The notes under the pieces are model-generated. The model did not search any database. It was given only the letters and a program-made list of their open reading frames with translations, and was not told the DNA's origin. A program made the position numbers and the translations under genes. Shown here piece after piece: positions 23,059-30,754 of a DNA stretch of 37,930 bases; position 1 is the stretch's first letter; the number at the start of each line of letters is the position of its first letter. Source of the stretch: an uncultured Clostridia bacterium (GTDB lineage Bacteria; Bacillota; Clostridia; Christensenellales; Borkfalkiaceae); assembly GCA_904419945.1 (NCBI GenBank), contig CAJFTM010000010.1:27427-65356 (forward strand). The letters are read 5' to 3'.

Positions 23059-23868
23059 ATGCAAAAGGTCAAAATTTCACTTGCGGGCGATCTGGGCAGC
23101 GGCAAATCCACCGTCGGCAGGATCCTCGCCAAAGAATTGGGCGCACAGGTATATTCGACGGGTACCATTCAGCGGCGCATCGCCGAAGAGATGGGCATGA
23201 CGACTTTGCAGCTCAATCAATATATGGAGACGCATCCCGAGATCGACGGCAAGATCGATGACGGACTGCGTGCATTGGAAGGGGAGGACGCGGATCTGAT
23301 CATCGATTCGCGCATGGCGTGGCACTTTGTGCCCTCCTCCTTTGCCGTGTATATGGCGGCGGATGCCTATGTGTCGGCGGAGCGCATCCTGAAAGCGGGG
23401 CGCTCGAGCGAGCCGTTTTCTTCGGTAGAGGAGGCCGTGCGTTCGGTCGCAGACCGCAGGGCGAGCGAGATGCGCCGCTATTCGCAGCTGTACGGCGTCA
23501 ACATCAAGGATCTCGAAAATTACGATTACGTCGTGGATACTTCCTTCGTTGCCCCCGAGACCGTCGCCGAACATATATTGGCGCATTATCAAAAATTTCG
23601 GCGCGGGGAAGCCTTCCCGCGCTACGAACTGTGCGCCGCCCGTTTGCTGCCGGCGGCGGAAGCGGAGGAGGATGGCGAGCCCGCCGCCTTTGAAGTCAAC
23701 GGCAATTTTTACATTGCGCGCGGGGCAGACAGTCTCGCGCGGCAGATGCGTTCGGGCGCAAGGCTGGTCGAGCTGGTGCGCGCAGAGGTCGGCGCGCCCG
23801 GTTCCGCCGAGCAGATCGCCGCATGGGAGGCGCGCACGGGCGTGCGCATCGCTGTCCGCCATGGCTGA
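23059..23868 (+). CDS. Cytidylate-kinase-like P-loop protein
   Basis: The first 190 residues resemble the cytidylate kinase-like family (AAA_17/Cytidylate_kin2): P-loop AGDLGSGKST (9-18), VYSTGTIQRRIAEEMGMT (about 32-49), DLIIDSRMAWHFVP (about 82-95), the Arg-rich RRASEMRRYSQLYG and a final NYDYVVDTSF. True Cmk would phosphorylate CMP, but this subgroup is mostly uncharacterised. A C-terminal extension (about 195-269) contains an NGNFYIARGADSLARQMRSGA module of unknown fold. AGAGAGGA at 23046-23053 selects ATG 23059. The end overlaps the next gene by 8 bases, so the two are translated together. Confidence 0.82.
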   Translation: MQKVKISLAGDLGSGKSTVGRILAKELGAQVYSTGTIQRRIAEEMGMTTLQLNQYMETHPEIDGKIDDGLRALEGEDADLIIDSRMAWHFVPSSFAVYMAADAYVSAERILKAGRSSEPFSSVEEAVRSVADRRASEMRRYSQLYGVNIKDLENYDYVVDTSFVAPETVAEHILAHYQKFRRGEAFPRYELCAARLLPAAEAEEDGEPAAFEVNGNFYIARGADSLARQMRSGARLVELVRAEVGAPGSAEQIAAWEARTGVRIAVRHG

Positions 23869-24721
23869 GCTGGACCGCCGCGGGCAGATCGAGCGCGCCA
23901 TCATCACCTCCTGCCGCAAGGGCATCTGGGGCCGCTTTGTCAAGGGCGTCAAGGAATACGCGCTGGTCGAGGAAGGAGATCGCATCGCCGTCTGTATTTC
24001 GGGCGGGAAGGATTCGATGCTGCTCGCCAAATGCATGCAGGAGCTGCACCGGCACAGCGATGTGCGCTTTGACTTGCACTTTTTGACGATGGACCCGGGC
24101 TATGCACCCGAAAACCGCGCCCTCATCGAAGAGAACGCGCAGCTTTTAGGCATTCCGCTGCATATTTTCCGTTCGGAAGTGTTCGATGCGGCCTTTGCCG
24201 CTCCCAAAAATCCGTGCTATCTCTGTGCGCGCATGCGCCGCGGCTATCTGTACGAAGAGGCGCAGCGGCTGGGCTGCAACAAGATCGCGCTCGGGCATCA
24301 TTTTGACGACGTCATCGAGACCATCCTGATGGGGATGTTGTATGGCGCGCAGATGCAGAGCATGCCCCCCAAGCTGTGGAGTACCAATCACCCGGGCATG
24401 CAGCTCATCCGCCCGCTGTATTATGTGCACGAGCAGGATATCCTCCGCTGGCAGGAGCGCTGTTCGCTGCGCTTTCTGCGCTGCGCCTGCCGCTTTACCG
24501 AGCGTACGGCTTCGGGCGAACAGGATTCCAAGCGCCTGGAAGTCAAGCGGCTGATTGCAGCGCTCAAAGAGACCAATCCCAACGTGGATATCAACATCTT
24601 CCGCAGTGCGTACAACGTGCACGTCGATACCCTCATCGAGTACGATTCGTGCGGCGTGCGCCATCCCTTTCTCGAACGGTATGCCCGCAAAGGGGAGCAG
24701 TCCGCGGGGAAAAGGGATTGA
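23861..24721 (+). CDS. TtcA/TilS-family tRNA-modifying ATPase
   Basis: This 286-residue PP-loop ATPase resembles TtcA, which 2-thiolates cytidine 32 of tRNA with an Fe-S cluster. The PP-loop is ISGGKDSM (46-53). Cysteines C119 and C122 (NPCYLCARMRRG) match the conserved CXXC followed by basic residues, and RFLRCACRF (about 204-212) provides further cysteines, though as CXC rather than TtcA's usual pattern. ALGHHFDDVIETILMGMLYG is the family's second core motif. A TilS (lysidine) role is less likely because TilS lacks these cysteines. It overlaps the kinase-like gene by 8 bases and ends at a long hairpin. Confidence 0.88.
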   Translation: MAELDRRGQIERAIITSCRKGIWGRFVKGVKEYALVEEGDRIAVCISGGKDSMLLAKCMQELHRHSDVRFDLHFLTMDPGYAPENRALIEENAQLLGIPLHIFRSEVFDAAFAAPKNPCYLCARMRRGYLYEEAQRLGCNKIALGHHFDDVIETILMGMLYGAQMQSMPPKLWSTNHPGMQLIRPLYYVHEQDILRWQERCSLRFLRCACRFTERTASGEQDSKRLEVKRLIAALKETNPNVDINIFRSAYNVHVDTLIEYDSCGVRHPFLERYARKGEQSAGKRD

Positions 24722-24738
24722 ACGCAGAGCACAGACGA

Positions 24739-24785
24739 AAGGCGCGAGCCATCCGTTCAAAACGGATGGCTCGCGCCTTATTTAT
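24739..24785. terminator. Bidirectional convergent terminator
   Basis: A perfect 19-bp stem (24739-24757 with 24761-24779) lies between the TtcA-type gene and the convergent methyltransferase gene. TTATTTATTTT follows on the plus strand. Confidence 0.9.
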
Positions 24786-24813
24786 TTTGAATCGGCTTTC
24801 TGCATCGGTTCGG

Positions 24814-25665
24814 TCAGCACTTCGGGTAGCGGTGTACAAATTTGTTTTTGCGTACTGCCTCGTAGGCGAGCACCGTCGCCGCGACGCCCACGTTGAGCGA
24901 GTCGCAGCTCCCTTCCATGGGGATGGCGATCATGCGGTAGTCGCCCTCGTACCATTCGCGGGAGATGCCATACCGCTCGCTGCCCATGACCAGCGCCGTC
25001 TTTTCGCCGAAGGGTTCGTCAAAGTAGTAGCGTTCGGCGCGCGTATCGGCGAGGTAGACGGCAAATCCGTGCGCGGCGAGCCAGCTGCGGCAGGCCGTTA
25101 CGCTTTCAAATTCAAAGAAAGGGACGGAGAGCACGGCGCCCTGGCTGCCCTTGATCAGCTTGGGGTGCGTCATGCGCGCCTTGCGGTTGCAGAGGAATAC
25201 GCCGTCCACGCCCGCGCCGTCCGCCATGCGCAGCATGGTCCCCACATTGCCGGGGATCTCGATGCCGTCCAGAACCAGCAGCACGGCGTCGTTCGGCGGG
25301 TCGAAAGCCGCAAGGTCATGTACAGGCAGTTTGGCGAGGGCAAACATGCCGTCCGGCTGCCCCCGCTCGGAGATCTTTTCAAAAGTTTTGGCGGATACGG
25401 TAAAGCGCTCGTCCGTGCGTGCGGCGAGCCTGTCTGCCAGGGCCGCCGCTTCGGGCGTGCGGATGTGCTCGGGGCAGAGGATGAGGCAGTCGAGGGGGGT
25501 ATCAAATTTTTCGCAGAGGGAAAGGATCCAGATCCCCTCGGCGGCAAACAGTTTTTGCGGATTGGGCTTGGTATTGGATAGGATCGCCCGAACCTGCTTG
25601 ATCTTGGGGTTCTGTTCCCCGATCGGCCGCCAGATATGGGCGGCGAGTACGTCGTCGATGTTCAT
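24814..25665 (-). CDS. TrmH-family (SpoU) RNA methyltransferase
   Basis: This 283-residue SPOUT-class enzyme transfers a methyl group from SAM to a ribose 2'-OH of tRNA or rRNA. The three SPOUT motifs are visible: DGIEIPGNVGTMLRMADGAG (about 135-154), ALVMGSERYGIS (about 221-232) and AIPMEGSCDSLNVGVAATVLAYEAVR (about 242-267). An N-terminal substrate-binding segment (KIKQVRAILSN...) is present. The chosen ATG 25665 has no ribosome binding site, but an excellent promoter lies so close that transcription should begin at or next to the A of the ATG. The longer frame up to 25740 would cross that promoter. The RNA target is unknown. Confidence 0.88.
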   Translation of the reverse strand: MNIDDVLAAHIWRPIGEQNPKIKQVRAILSNTKPNPQKLFAAEGIWILSLCEKFDTPLDCLILCPEHIRTPEAAALADRLAARTDERFTVSAKTFEKISERGQPDGMFALAKLPVHDLAAFDPPNDAVLLVLDGIEIPGNVGTMLRMADGAGVDGVFLCNRKARMTHPKLIKGSQGAVLSVPFFEFESVTACRSWLAAHGFAVYLADTRAERYYFDEPFGEKTALVMGSERYGISREWYEGDYRMIAIPMEGSCDSLNVGVAATVLAYEAVRKNKFVHRYPKC

Positions 25666-25671
25666 ATGCGC

Positions 25672-25700
25672 ACTGTAACAAATTTTCCGCCGTTTGTCAA
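25672..25700 (-). promoter_or_regulatory. Promoter giving an apparently leaderless mRNA
   Basis: On the minus strand TTGACA (25700-25695), 17 bp, TACAGT (25677-25672). The expected start point, 7 bases past the -10, is A25665, the first base of the ATG. Confidence 0.82.
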
Positions 25701-25758
25701 GCGGAACGCACTGTTTGCGGGTTTTCATACCGATGTACAAGTGAACGTACCGCGCATG

Positions 25759-25793
25759 GCTGTGCCCGCCGGCTGAACGCCGGCGGGCACAGC
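25759..25793. other. Perfect 15-bp hairpin upstream of the MFS gene
   Basis: GCTGTGCCCGCCGGC (25759-25773) pairs perfectly with GCCGGCGGGCACAGC (25779-25793) around TGAAC. No U tract follows on either strand. It sits between two divergent genes and may be a 5' leader structure or protein-binding site. Confidence 0.7.
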
Positions 25794-25847
25794 AGGCACA
25801 TCCGCCGCATACGATGGTAGCGGAACTTTTTTACGGCGGACGGAAAG

Positions 25848-27059
25848 ATGACGGACATCGGAAACACGAGGGATTCAGTGCGCGCCTGCTCTGCGGGCAG
25901 CGCGGTGCGGGCGGTTGCCGCCAATGTGACCGCCCTCCTGTTTGCCCCATTCGCGCGGCTTTACGGCTTTTCGGCGGCGTGGCTGGGGCTGCTGACGGCA
26001 GTCGGCTTTGCGGCGCAGATGTGTGCCGATTTTCTGCTGCTCTTTTTGGCGGATCGTGTGGGCTATCGCAGGCTCGCCTGTACGGCATCCCTGCTCGCCT
26101 GCGGGGGGCTGCTCGCTTATGGCAGCGCGCCTCTTTGGCTGCACGGAAGCGGCTTGTATGCCCTCATTGCCGGGGCAACGGCGCTCTTTGCCTTTGCGGG
26201 AGGCATGCTCGAGGTGGTTTTATCCAATGTGGCGGATACCCTTCCTTCCGGCAGCGGCGCCTCCATCGGTTCCCTGCACACCATGTACGCGCGGGTGCAG
26301 GCGGCGCTCTGCCTGTTTTTATTGGTCTATTTTGCTGCATTCGGCGTGGAAGATTGGAATGGCGCGGTGGTTGCGCTCGCAGCGCTTCCGGCCATAGCCT
26401 TTGCGCTGTTGCTGCGCGCGCCGCTTCCGCACATGGAGAGGGAGGCGCCTCCGCGCGCGGCGTTTCGTCCCTTTTACATATTTGCACTGTGCGCCGTCTT
26501 TTTTGGGTACGGGGCAGAGGTCGTCATGAATCAGTGGATCTCCGCCTTTGTCTCCGAATCGCTCGGTTCGGTGGCGGGCGGGCTGCTCGGCTGTGCACTG
26601 TTTGCCCTCTGTTTGGGTACGGGAGGCTGGCTGTATGTGCGGCGGCGGCGGGAGGGGACGTCCTTTTATACGCTCATTTTTGCGGCTCTCGCCGCCGCTG
26701 CTGCGTATGTCGCCGCGGCGCTGTCGGCAGACGTTCCGGCTCTCTTCTGTGCCGCGGCGTGCGGACTGTTCGTCGGGTATCTGACTCCCGGCGCCATGGA
26801 AGCGGCGAGCGGCTTTCTTCCCCGTACGGGCGGCTGGATGCTCGCGTCCCTCGCAGTCGCGCAGGATGCAGGCGGTGCGGTTTTGCCGGCTGCGGCGGGC
26901 GCGTTGGCGGGAGAGGGGTCGCTGCGCACTTCCTTTCTCCTGTTGGCGGCCGTGCCGGCCGCCGCGGCGCTCTCCCTTTCCTGTATGGCAGTCATCCGTG
27001 CGCGCGCACTGCGGCAGAGGGGAGGAAAAAGGCGAAAGCTCGGGCGGAAATTTCGATAA
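25848..27059 (+). CDS. Major facilitator superfamily transporter
   Basis: This 403-residue integral membrane protein has about 12 hydrophobic segments and the MFS layout of two six-helix halves joined by a basic cytoplasmic loop (LLRAPLPHMEREAPPRAAFRP, about 186-206). The loop after helix 2 holds FLADRVGYRRLACTAS, a degenerate form of the MFS motif A. MFS proteins move small solutes by facilitated diffusion or ion-coupled transport; the substrate cannot be inferred. The frame was preferred over the overlapping longer frame because of its hydrophobic periodicity. The ribosome binding site is weak (GGACGGAAAG), and no clear promoter was found. Ala, Leu and Gly dominate. Confidence 0.85.
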   Translation: MTDIGNTRDSVRACSAGSAVRAVAANVTALLFAPFARLYGFSAAWLGLLTAVGFAAQMCADFLLLFLADRVGYRRLACTASLLACGGLLAYGSAPLWLHGSGLYALIAGATALFAFAGGMLEVVLSNVADTLPSGSGASIGSLHTMYARVQAALCLFLLVYFAAFGVEDWNGAVVALAALPAIAFALLLRAPLPHMEREAPPRAAFRPFYIFALCAVFFGYGAEVVMNQWISAFVSESLGSVAGGLLGCALFALCLGTGGWLYVRRRREGTSFYTLIFAALAAAAAYVAAALSADVPALFCAAACGLFVGYLTPGAMEAASGFLPRTGGWMLASLAVAQDAGGAVLPAAAGALAGEGSLRTSFLLLAAVPAAAALSLSCMAVIRARALRQRGGKRRKLGRKFR

Positions 27060-27073
27060 TTTTCCGCCTTTTT
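27043..27073 (+). terminator. Terminator overlapping the MFS stop codon
   Basis: GGCGGAAA (27043-27050) pairs with TTTCCGCC (27061-27068), followed by T5. The stem begins inside the last codons of the MFS gene. Confidence 0.8.
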
Positions 27074-27105
27074 GCGCTGTTTTGATGGTGAAAAGAGCGC
27101 CGATA

Positions 27106-27114
27106 TGGTATAAT
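27106..27114 (+). promoter_or_regulatory. Extended -10 promoter of the flippase-like gene
   Basis: TGG-TATAAT (27106-27114) lies 33 bp before the start codon. There is no good -35 at 17 bp (TTGATG is 21 bp away). Confidence 0.65.
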
Positions 27115-27147
27115 GAGGAGGATACAGCCTGCAAGCAGGAGGAAAGG

Positions 27148-28554
27148 ATGCCTAAAAAACGAGAGACGCGCCGCCCGGCGGCGTCCGTACAAGATATACC
27201 GCCCGGCACGGCCGCACCGGCCGAACGGGAGGAGGAAATGCCTGTCAGAGAGCCCGCGCCCGTCAATCCTGAGCCCGCCGCGACGGATGTGCCCGCGGCA
27301 GCCGAGGAGCGCGTCGCCGCAGAGGGGAATACCCCGGCTGCGGGGGAAGCGGGGGCGGGATCGGCCGAAAGGGAGGGCGAGACTCCTGCCGTGAAGGCGC
27401 AGGGCGAGCAGTATACGCGCGCCGAGCTGCGCAGCCGCAGGCGCAAAAATATTATTTTCGGCTTGGTTTCGCTGGCGATCATGGTATGCGTCATTTCCGT
27501 TCTCTTTCAGCTGAGCAATTCGCTCGCGGGCGGAGATTCAGCGACCTTTTCCGAGATGATCGCGGGGTTAGACTGGCGGTACCTGCTCGTCGTCGTCGCC
27601 CTCTTTATCATCGCATTTGTCTGCGATTCGCTCAAATTTACCGTGCTGAACCGCTGCAACGGGTATCATCTCGGCTTTCATAAGGATATGAAGATGGCGT
27701 TGACCGGTAAATATTACGATGCCATTACTCCGACTGGCAGCGGCGGACAGCCCATGCAGATCTACTACCTGTACAAGCAGGGGATGCCCGGCGCCAAGAG
27801 CACGTCCGTCACGATGGTCAAATACGGCATCCAAATGCTGGCGTGGACCATCTTCGGCGCCGTCGTCATGATCGCGCTGGCGGGCACGTTGGGCGCCGTG
27901 GAAGACGTCACCGTACAGACGACCATCCGCGTCTGTGCGTGGATCGGCTTCGGCATCAACGCATTTATTCCCGTATTCGTGACTTTTGTCATCTTTTGCC
28001 CGCGCGCCGTGACATGGCTGATCAACCTCATCATCCGGCTCCTGCACAAGATCCGCCTGATCAAAAATGCGGACAAGCTGGAAGTCAAGATCCGCAACTG
28101 GATGGACGATTTTGCCGCCTTTTCGCAGTTTGTTTATAAACGCCCGCTCATATTTTTGCTGCTGTTGGCGCTCTGTTTGGTCGAGCCGATCACGGAGATG
28201 CTCATCCCGTATTTTTTGCTGGTCGCGCTGTGCGGGCAGTATGTGACGCCCGGCATCGAACTCTGCCTGACTGTCGTCGGCTTAGCGATGTACGCGACGA
28301 ATGCGGCGACGTTTATCCCGACGCCCGGCAACTCTGGCGCCATCGAATCCGTCTTTATGCTGGCGTTTGCAGGCATCGCGGAGAGCGTTCTCTTTTGGTA
28401 TGTGCTCATTTGGCGGTTCGTTCTGTATTACGTATTCATCGCGCTCGGCGTCGGCATGAATATTTTTGACGTGATAACCGGTTTTCTGCGCCGCAGGAGA
28501 GAAAAAAGCGCGCTTCGGCGCAAGCGGAGGGAGAGCCTCCCCTGGAGGCTTTGA
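27148..28554 (+). CDS. Lysylphosphatidylglycerol synthase TM-region protein
   Basis: This 468-residue membrane protein belongs to the LPG_synthase_TM (UPF0104, flippase-like) family, the membrane part of MprF without the lysyl-transferase domain. The family core is seen in the region KFTVLNRCNGYHLGFHKDMKMALTGKYYDAITPTGSGGQPMQI (within about 170-215) and ATFIPTPGNSGAIES (about 388-402). About eight hydrophobic segments follow residue 108. Residues 1-105 form a low-complexity, Pro/Ala/Glu-rich, presumably cytoplasmic extension not typical of the family. AGGAGG at 27137-27142 selects ATG 27148. Lipid transport is a plausible role but unproven. Confidence 0.88.
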   Translation: MPKKRETRRPAASVQDIPPGTAAPAEREEEMPVREPAPVNPEPAATDVPAAAEERVAAEGNTPAAGEAGAGSAEREGETPAVKAQGEQYTRAELRSRRRKNIIFGLVSLAIMVCVISVLFQLSNSLAGGDSATFSEMIAGLDWRYLLVVVALFIIAFVCDSLKFTVLNRCNGYHLGFHKDMKMALTGKYYDAITPTGSGGQPMQIYYLYKQGMPGAKSTSVTMVKYGIQMLAWTIFGAVVMIALAGTLGAVEDVTVQTTIRVCAWIGFGINAFIPVFVTFVIFCPRAVTWLINLIIRLLHKIRLIKNADKLEVKIRNWMDDFAAFSQFVYKRPLIFLLLLALCLVEPITEMLIPYFLLVALCGQYVTPGIELCLTVVGLAMYATNAATFIPTPGNSGAIESVFMLAFAGIAESVLFWYVLIWRFVLYYVFIALGVGMNIFDVITGFLRRRREKSALRRKRRESLPWRL

Positions 28555-28630
28555 AAAAAACCTCTGCCGAAACGGAGGCAGAAGTTCCTCCCGCCGCGGA
28601 AAAGGACAATTGAATTTCAATAGAAAAGAT

Positions 28631-28676
28631 AAACGCCGCGCGGGAAGGTGTTACCGTTCCCGTGCGGCGTTTATTG
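28631..28676. terminator. Convergent terminator
   Basis: AAACGCCGCGCGGGAA (28631-28646) pairs with TTCCCGTGCGGCGTTT (28657-28672) with one G-U pair; T/A-rich sequence lies on both sides. A weaker hairpin (CTGCC/GGCAG, about 28564-28584) precedes it. It serves the flippase-like gene and the convergent glycosyltransferases. Confidence 0.85.
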
Positions 28677-28709
28677 TATGCTCCCCGCAAAATGCGCGGG
28701 AGTACGTTT

Positions 28710-29552
28710 TTATGCTTTTAAGTCAAATTCGGCCGCAAGGCGGTCATATTCTTCGTATATATCGTCAAAGGTAAAGATCTTCAGCTTTTTGTGCACCCGT
28801 TCGCGCTGCCACTGCTTGATATTCAGCGGCAGGGGCAGGATCAAATAAAATTTGATGCCCTGGCAGAAGTGCTTGATGACGGTATCCTCCCGCATGCGGC
28901 GGCTCTGCTCGTTGTACTTGCGGGGCAGGTAAATGCGTTTTTTGCCCAGTTTATGCAGGGCGGTTTGGTCCGGCATCGCAAAGTGCCGCTCGCACATCAG
29001 CTGCCGCGCCCGCTCAAACAATTTGCTTCGGCGGATCTCAGGCATATTTAAGAGAAGTACGCCGGCATTGCAGTAATGCGGGTCGATCCAATATTTGCAG
29101 ATGGGATCGATGCACGCGGCATATTCATAACCCTCGATATCCGTGTCGAACAGCGGGGCAATGTCGCCCGCGCACATGGTATCGACATCGAGGTAGAGGA
29201 TCTTGTCGGGGATGCCCGCAAGCTCGCTCAGAAACAGCCGCAGCAGAGTGTAGGGAGTATATTTACTTTTTGCATTTTTATTGCGGTCCGCCGTTTTCAT
29301 GTAAAGTTCGGTCAGATCGTAAACCGTGACGCGGCTCTGCCCATTTTTGCGCCGCAGCGCCTCTTTTAGCACGTGCATTTGGTTCTCGCTGAAGGGCAGA
29401 TAGTTGGCCTTTTGTTCGCGCAGATCCATGGTCAGCACGTGTACGTCGAGCGGCCGGTCGGTATGTGCGGCGGCGGACAGAGCGGAGAGCAGCAGCCCGT
29501 CGAATACTGCCTTGTTGCCGGCATAACACAGGGAGATCGGTTCGTTTGTCAT
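28710..29552 (-). CDS. Family 8 glycosyltransferase (copy 1)
   Basis: GT8 enzymes transfer sugars from UDP-sugars with retention, commonly building cell-surface glycans. The 280-residue protein starts with ISLCYAGNKAVFDGLLLSALS, carries the metal/nucleotide-binding DXD motif in ILYLDVDTM (about 117-125), then YCNAGVLLLNM and the DQTALHKLG region with HFCQGIKFY near the end. The C-terminal VHKKLKIF and DDIYEEYDRL are nearly the same as in the neighbouring copy. Its ATG overlaps the stop codon of copy 2 as ATGA, so translation is coupled. The acceptor is unknown. Confidence 0.9.
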   Translation of the reverse strand: MTNEPISLCYAGNKAVFDGLLLSALSAAAHTDRPLDVHVLTMDLREQKANYLPFSENQMHVLKEALRRKNGQSRVTVYDLTELYMKTADRNKNAKSKYTPYTLLRLFLSELAGIPDKILYLDVDTMCAGDIAPLFDTDIEGYEYAACIDPICKYWIDPHYCNAGVLLLNMPEIRRSKLFERARQLMCERHFAMPDQTALHKLGKKRIYLPRKYNEQSRRMREDTVIKHFCQGIKFYLILPLPLNIKQWQRERVHKKLKIFTFDDIYEEYDRLAAEFDLKA

Positions 29553-30382
29553 GTATTTGCCTCCGGATACTGCGCCATCAGTCGGTCATATTCTTCATAG
29601 AGGTCGTCGAAACAAAAAAGTTTGAGTTTTTTGTGCACGTTGTCGCGCTCCCATTGTTTATAATTGTAGATGTAAAAAAAGGGGAACCATCGAATACCGC
29701 GGCAAAAGTGTTTGATGACGGTATCCTTGCGCGGGGCTCTCTGTTCGTTGAATCGCCGCGGCAGGATCAGCCGCGCTCGGTGCAGGCGGTGCAGCGCCGT
29801 TTGATCGGGCATGACCAGCCGCCGCGTCGCAATATAGTCGTGGCAGCGCTGCAGCAGCTTCGTCTCGCGCAGGCGGGGCAGGTTCAGGAGCAGCACGCCC
29901 GAGTTGCAGTACGTCGGCGAGACCCAAAATTTCCCCATATGGTCGCGAACGGCTGCATATTCGTAATCTTCGATATCGATATCGTACAGCTGGCCGATGT
30001 CGGATAGGCACATGGTGTCGATATCCAGGTAGATCAATTTGTCCGGCAGGTTTTCGATCTCGCCGAGAAAGGTTCGCAGCTGTGCGTACGGCGTATAAAA
30101 ATTGGCCGTGTTTTTGCCGCGCGCGAGCGTCGCGCGGTACTGGTCGGACAGATCTATGTAAATGACGCGGCTCGCGGCATTCTTTTTTTGTACGACGTGT
30201 TCCAGTACATCCAACTGCGCCTGCGAAAAGGGGAGGAAGGCCGGGTTCGCCTCGTGCATGTCCATGGATAAAATAAAGATCTGCAGCGGTCGGTCAGTGT
30301 GCTTGACTAAAGACAGCACGGAGAGCAGCAGCCCCGGGAAGACGCGGCGGTTGCCGCTGTAGCAGACGGAAATTTCGGACAT
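29549..30382 (-). CDS. Family 8 glycosyltransferase (copy 2)
   Basis: This 277-residue GT8 protein is a clear paralogue of the downstream copy: ISVCYSGNRRVFPGLLLSVLS at the N-terminus, DXD in LIYLDIDTM (about 118-126), YCNSGVLLLNL, DQTALHRL, HFCRGIRWF, and VHKKLKLFCFDDLYEEYDRL at the end. GAGGAAG just before ATG 30382 on the minus strand supports the start; an upstream extension to 30472 would include the promoter. It is first in a two-gene unit with its own promoter. The pair probably arose by tandem duplication and may add successive sugars to one glycan. Confidence 0.9.
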   Translation of the reverse strand: MSEISVCYSGNRRVFPGLLLSVLSLVKHTDRPLQIFILSMDMHEANPAFLPFSQAQLDVLEHVVQKKNAASRVIYIDLSDQYRATLARGKNTANFYTPYAQLRTFLGEIENLPDKLIYLDIDTMCLSDIGQLYDIDIEDYEYAAVRDHMGKFWVSPTYCNSGVLLLNLPRLRETKLLQRCHDYIATRRLVMPDQTALHRLHRARLILPRRFNEQRAPRKDTVIKHFCRGIRWFPFFYIYNYKQWERDNVHKKLKLFCFDDLYEEYDRLMAQYPEANT

Positions 30383-30443
30383 GGCTTCCTCGCAGACGGG
30401 GCGGCGGCTCGAATAGGAACTTTGTTCCGCCCATAGTATGTTC

Positions 30444-30472
30444 AGTATAGCATAAAAAGGCGGGGGAAGCAA
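30444..30472 (-). promoter_or_regulatory. Promoter of the glycosyltransferase pair
   Basis: On the minus strand TTGCTT (30472-30467), 17 bp, TATACT (30449-30444), about 62 bp before the start of copy 2. Confidence 0.75.
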
Positions 30473-30551
30473 GGGAAAAGCGGAAGTTATATCGACAATT
30501 TGCTATATTCCCGCCGTATGGAGGAAAATAGGGCCGAATGCCGTAAAATGC

Positions 30552-30580
30552 TTGACGCTGTGTTACAGATATGATATACT
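30552..30580 (+). promoter_or_regulatory. Distal promoter ahead of the P-type ATPase
   Basis: TTGACG (30552-30557), 17 bp, TATACT (30575-30580). It would start transcription about 170 bases before the ATPase gene and produce a leader carrying a small open frame. Confidence 0.75.
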
Positions 30581-30612
30581 CAATATATATCCTGTTATAC
30601 AAGGGAGAGCTC

Positions 30613-30729
30613 ATGGACGGAGAGGACGGCGGCAGTACCGCCGACAACCCATACCCGATACGAATAAACATTTCAGTAAGTCAGAGGCATAACCGTATAG
30701 GCTATGTCTTTTTGTGCTATAATTTTTAA
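30613..30729 (+). CDS. Possible 38-codon leader ORF
   Basis: ATG 30613 is preceded by AAGGGAGAG (30601-30609) with a 3-5 base spacing and opens a 38-codon frame, MDGEDGGSTADNPYPIRINI and on to CYNF, ending at TAA 30727-30729. It lies between the distal promoter and the ATPase ribosome binding site. There is no recognised family and the length is within chance. It could be a leader peptide or simply untranslated leader. Confidence 0.3.
   Translation: MDGEDGGSTADNPYPIRINISVSQRHNRIGYVFLCYNF
30715..30723 (+). promoter_or_regulatory. Proximal extended -10 promoter of the ATPase
   Basis: TGC-TATAAT (30715-30723) lies just before AGGAGG (30734-30739). The -35 position is poor. A transcript from here would begin almost at the ribosome binding site. 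Confidence 0.6.
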
Positions 30730-30754
30730 GTAAAGGAGGAATTTTTCCGAACCC

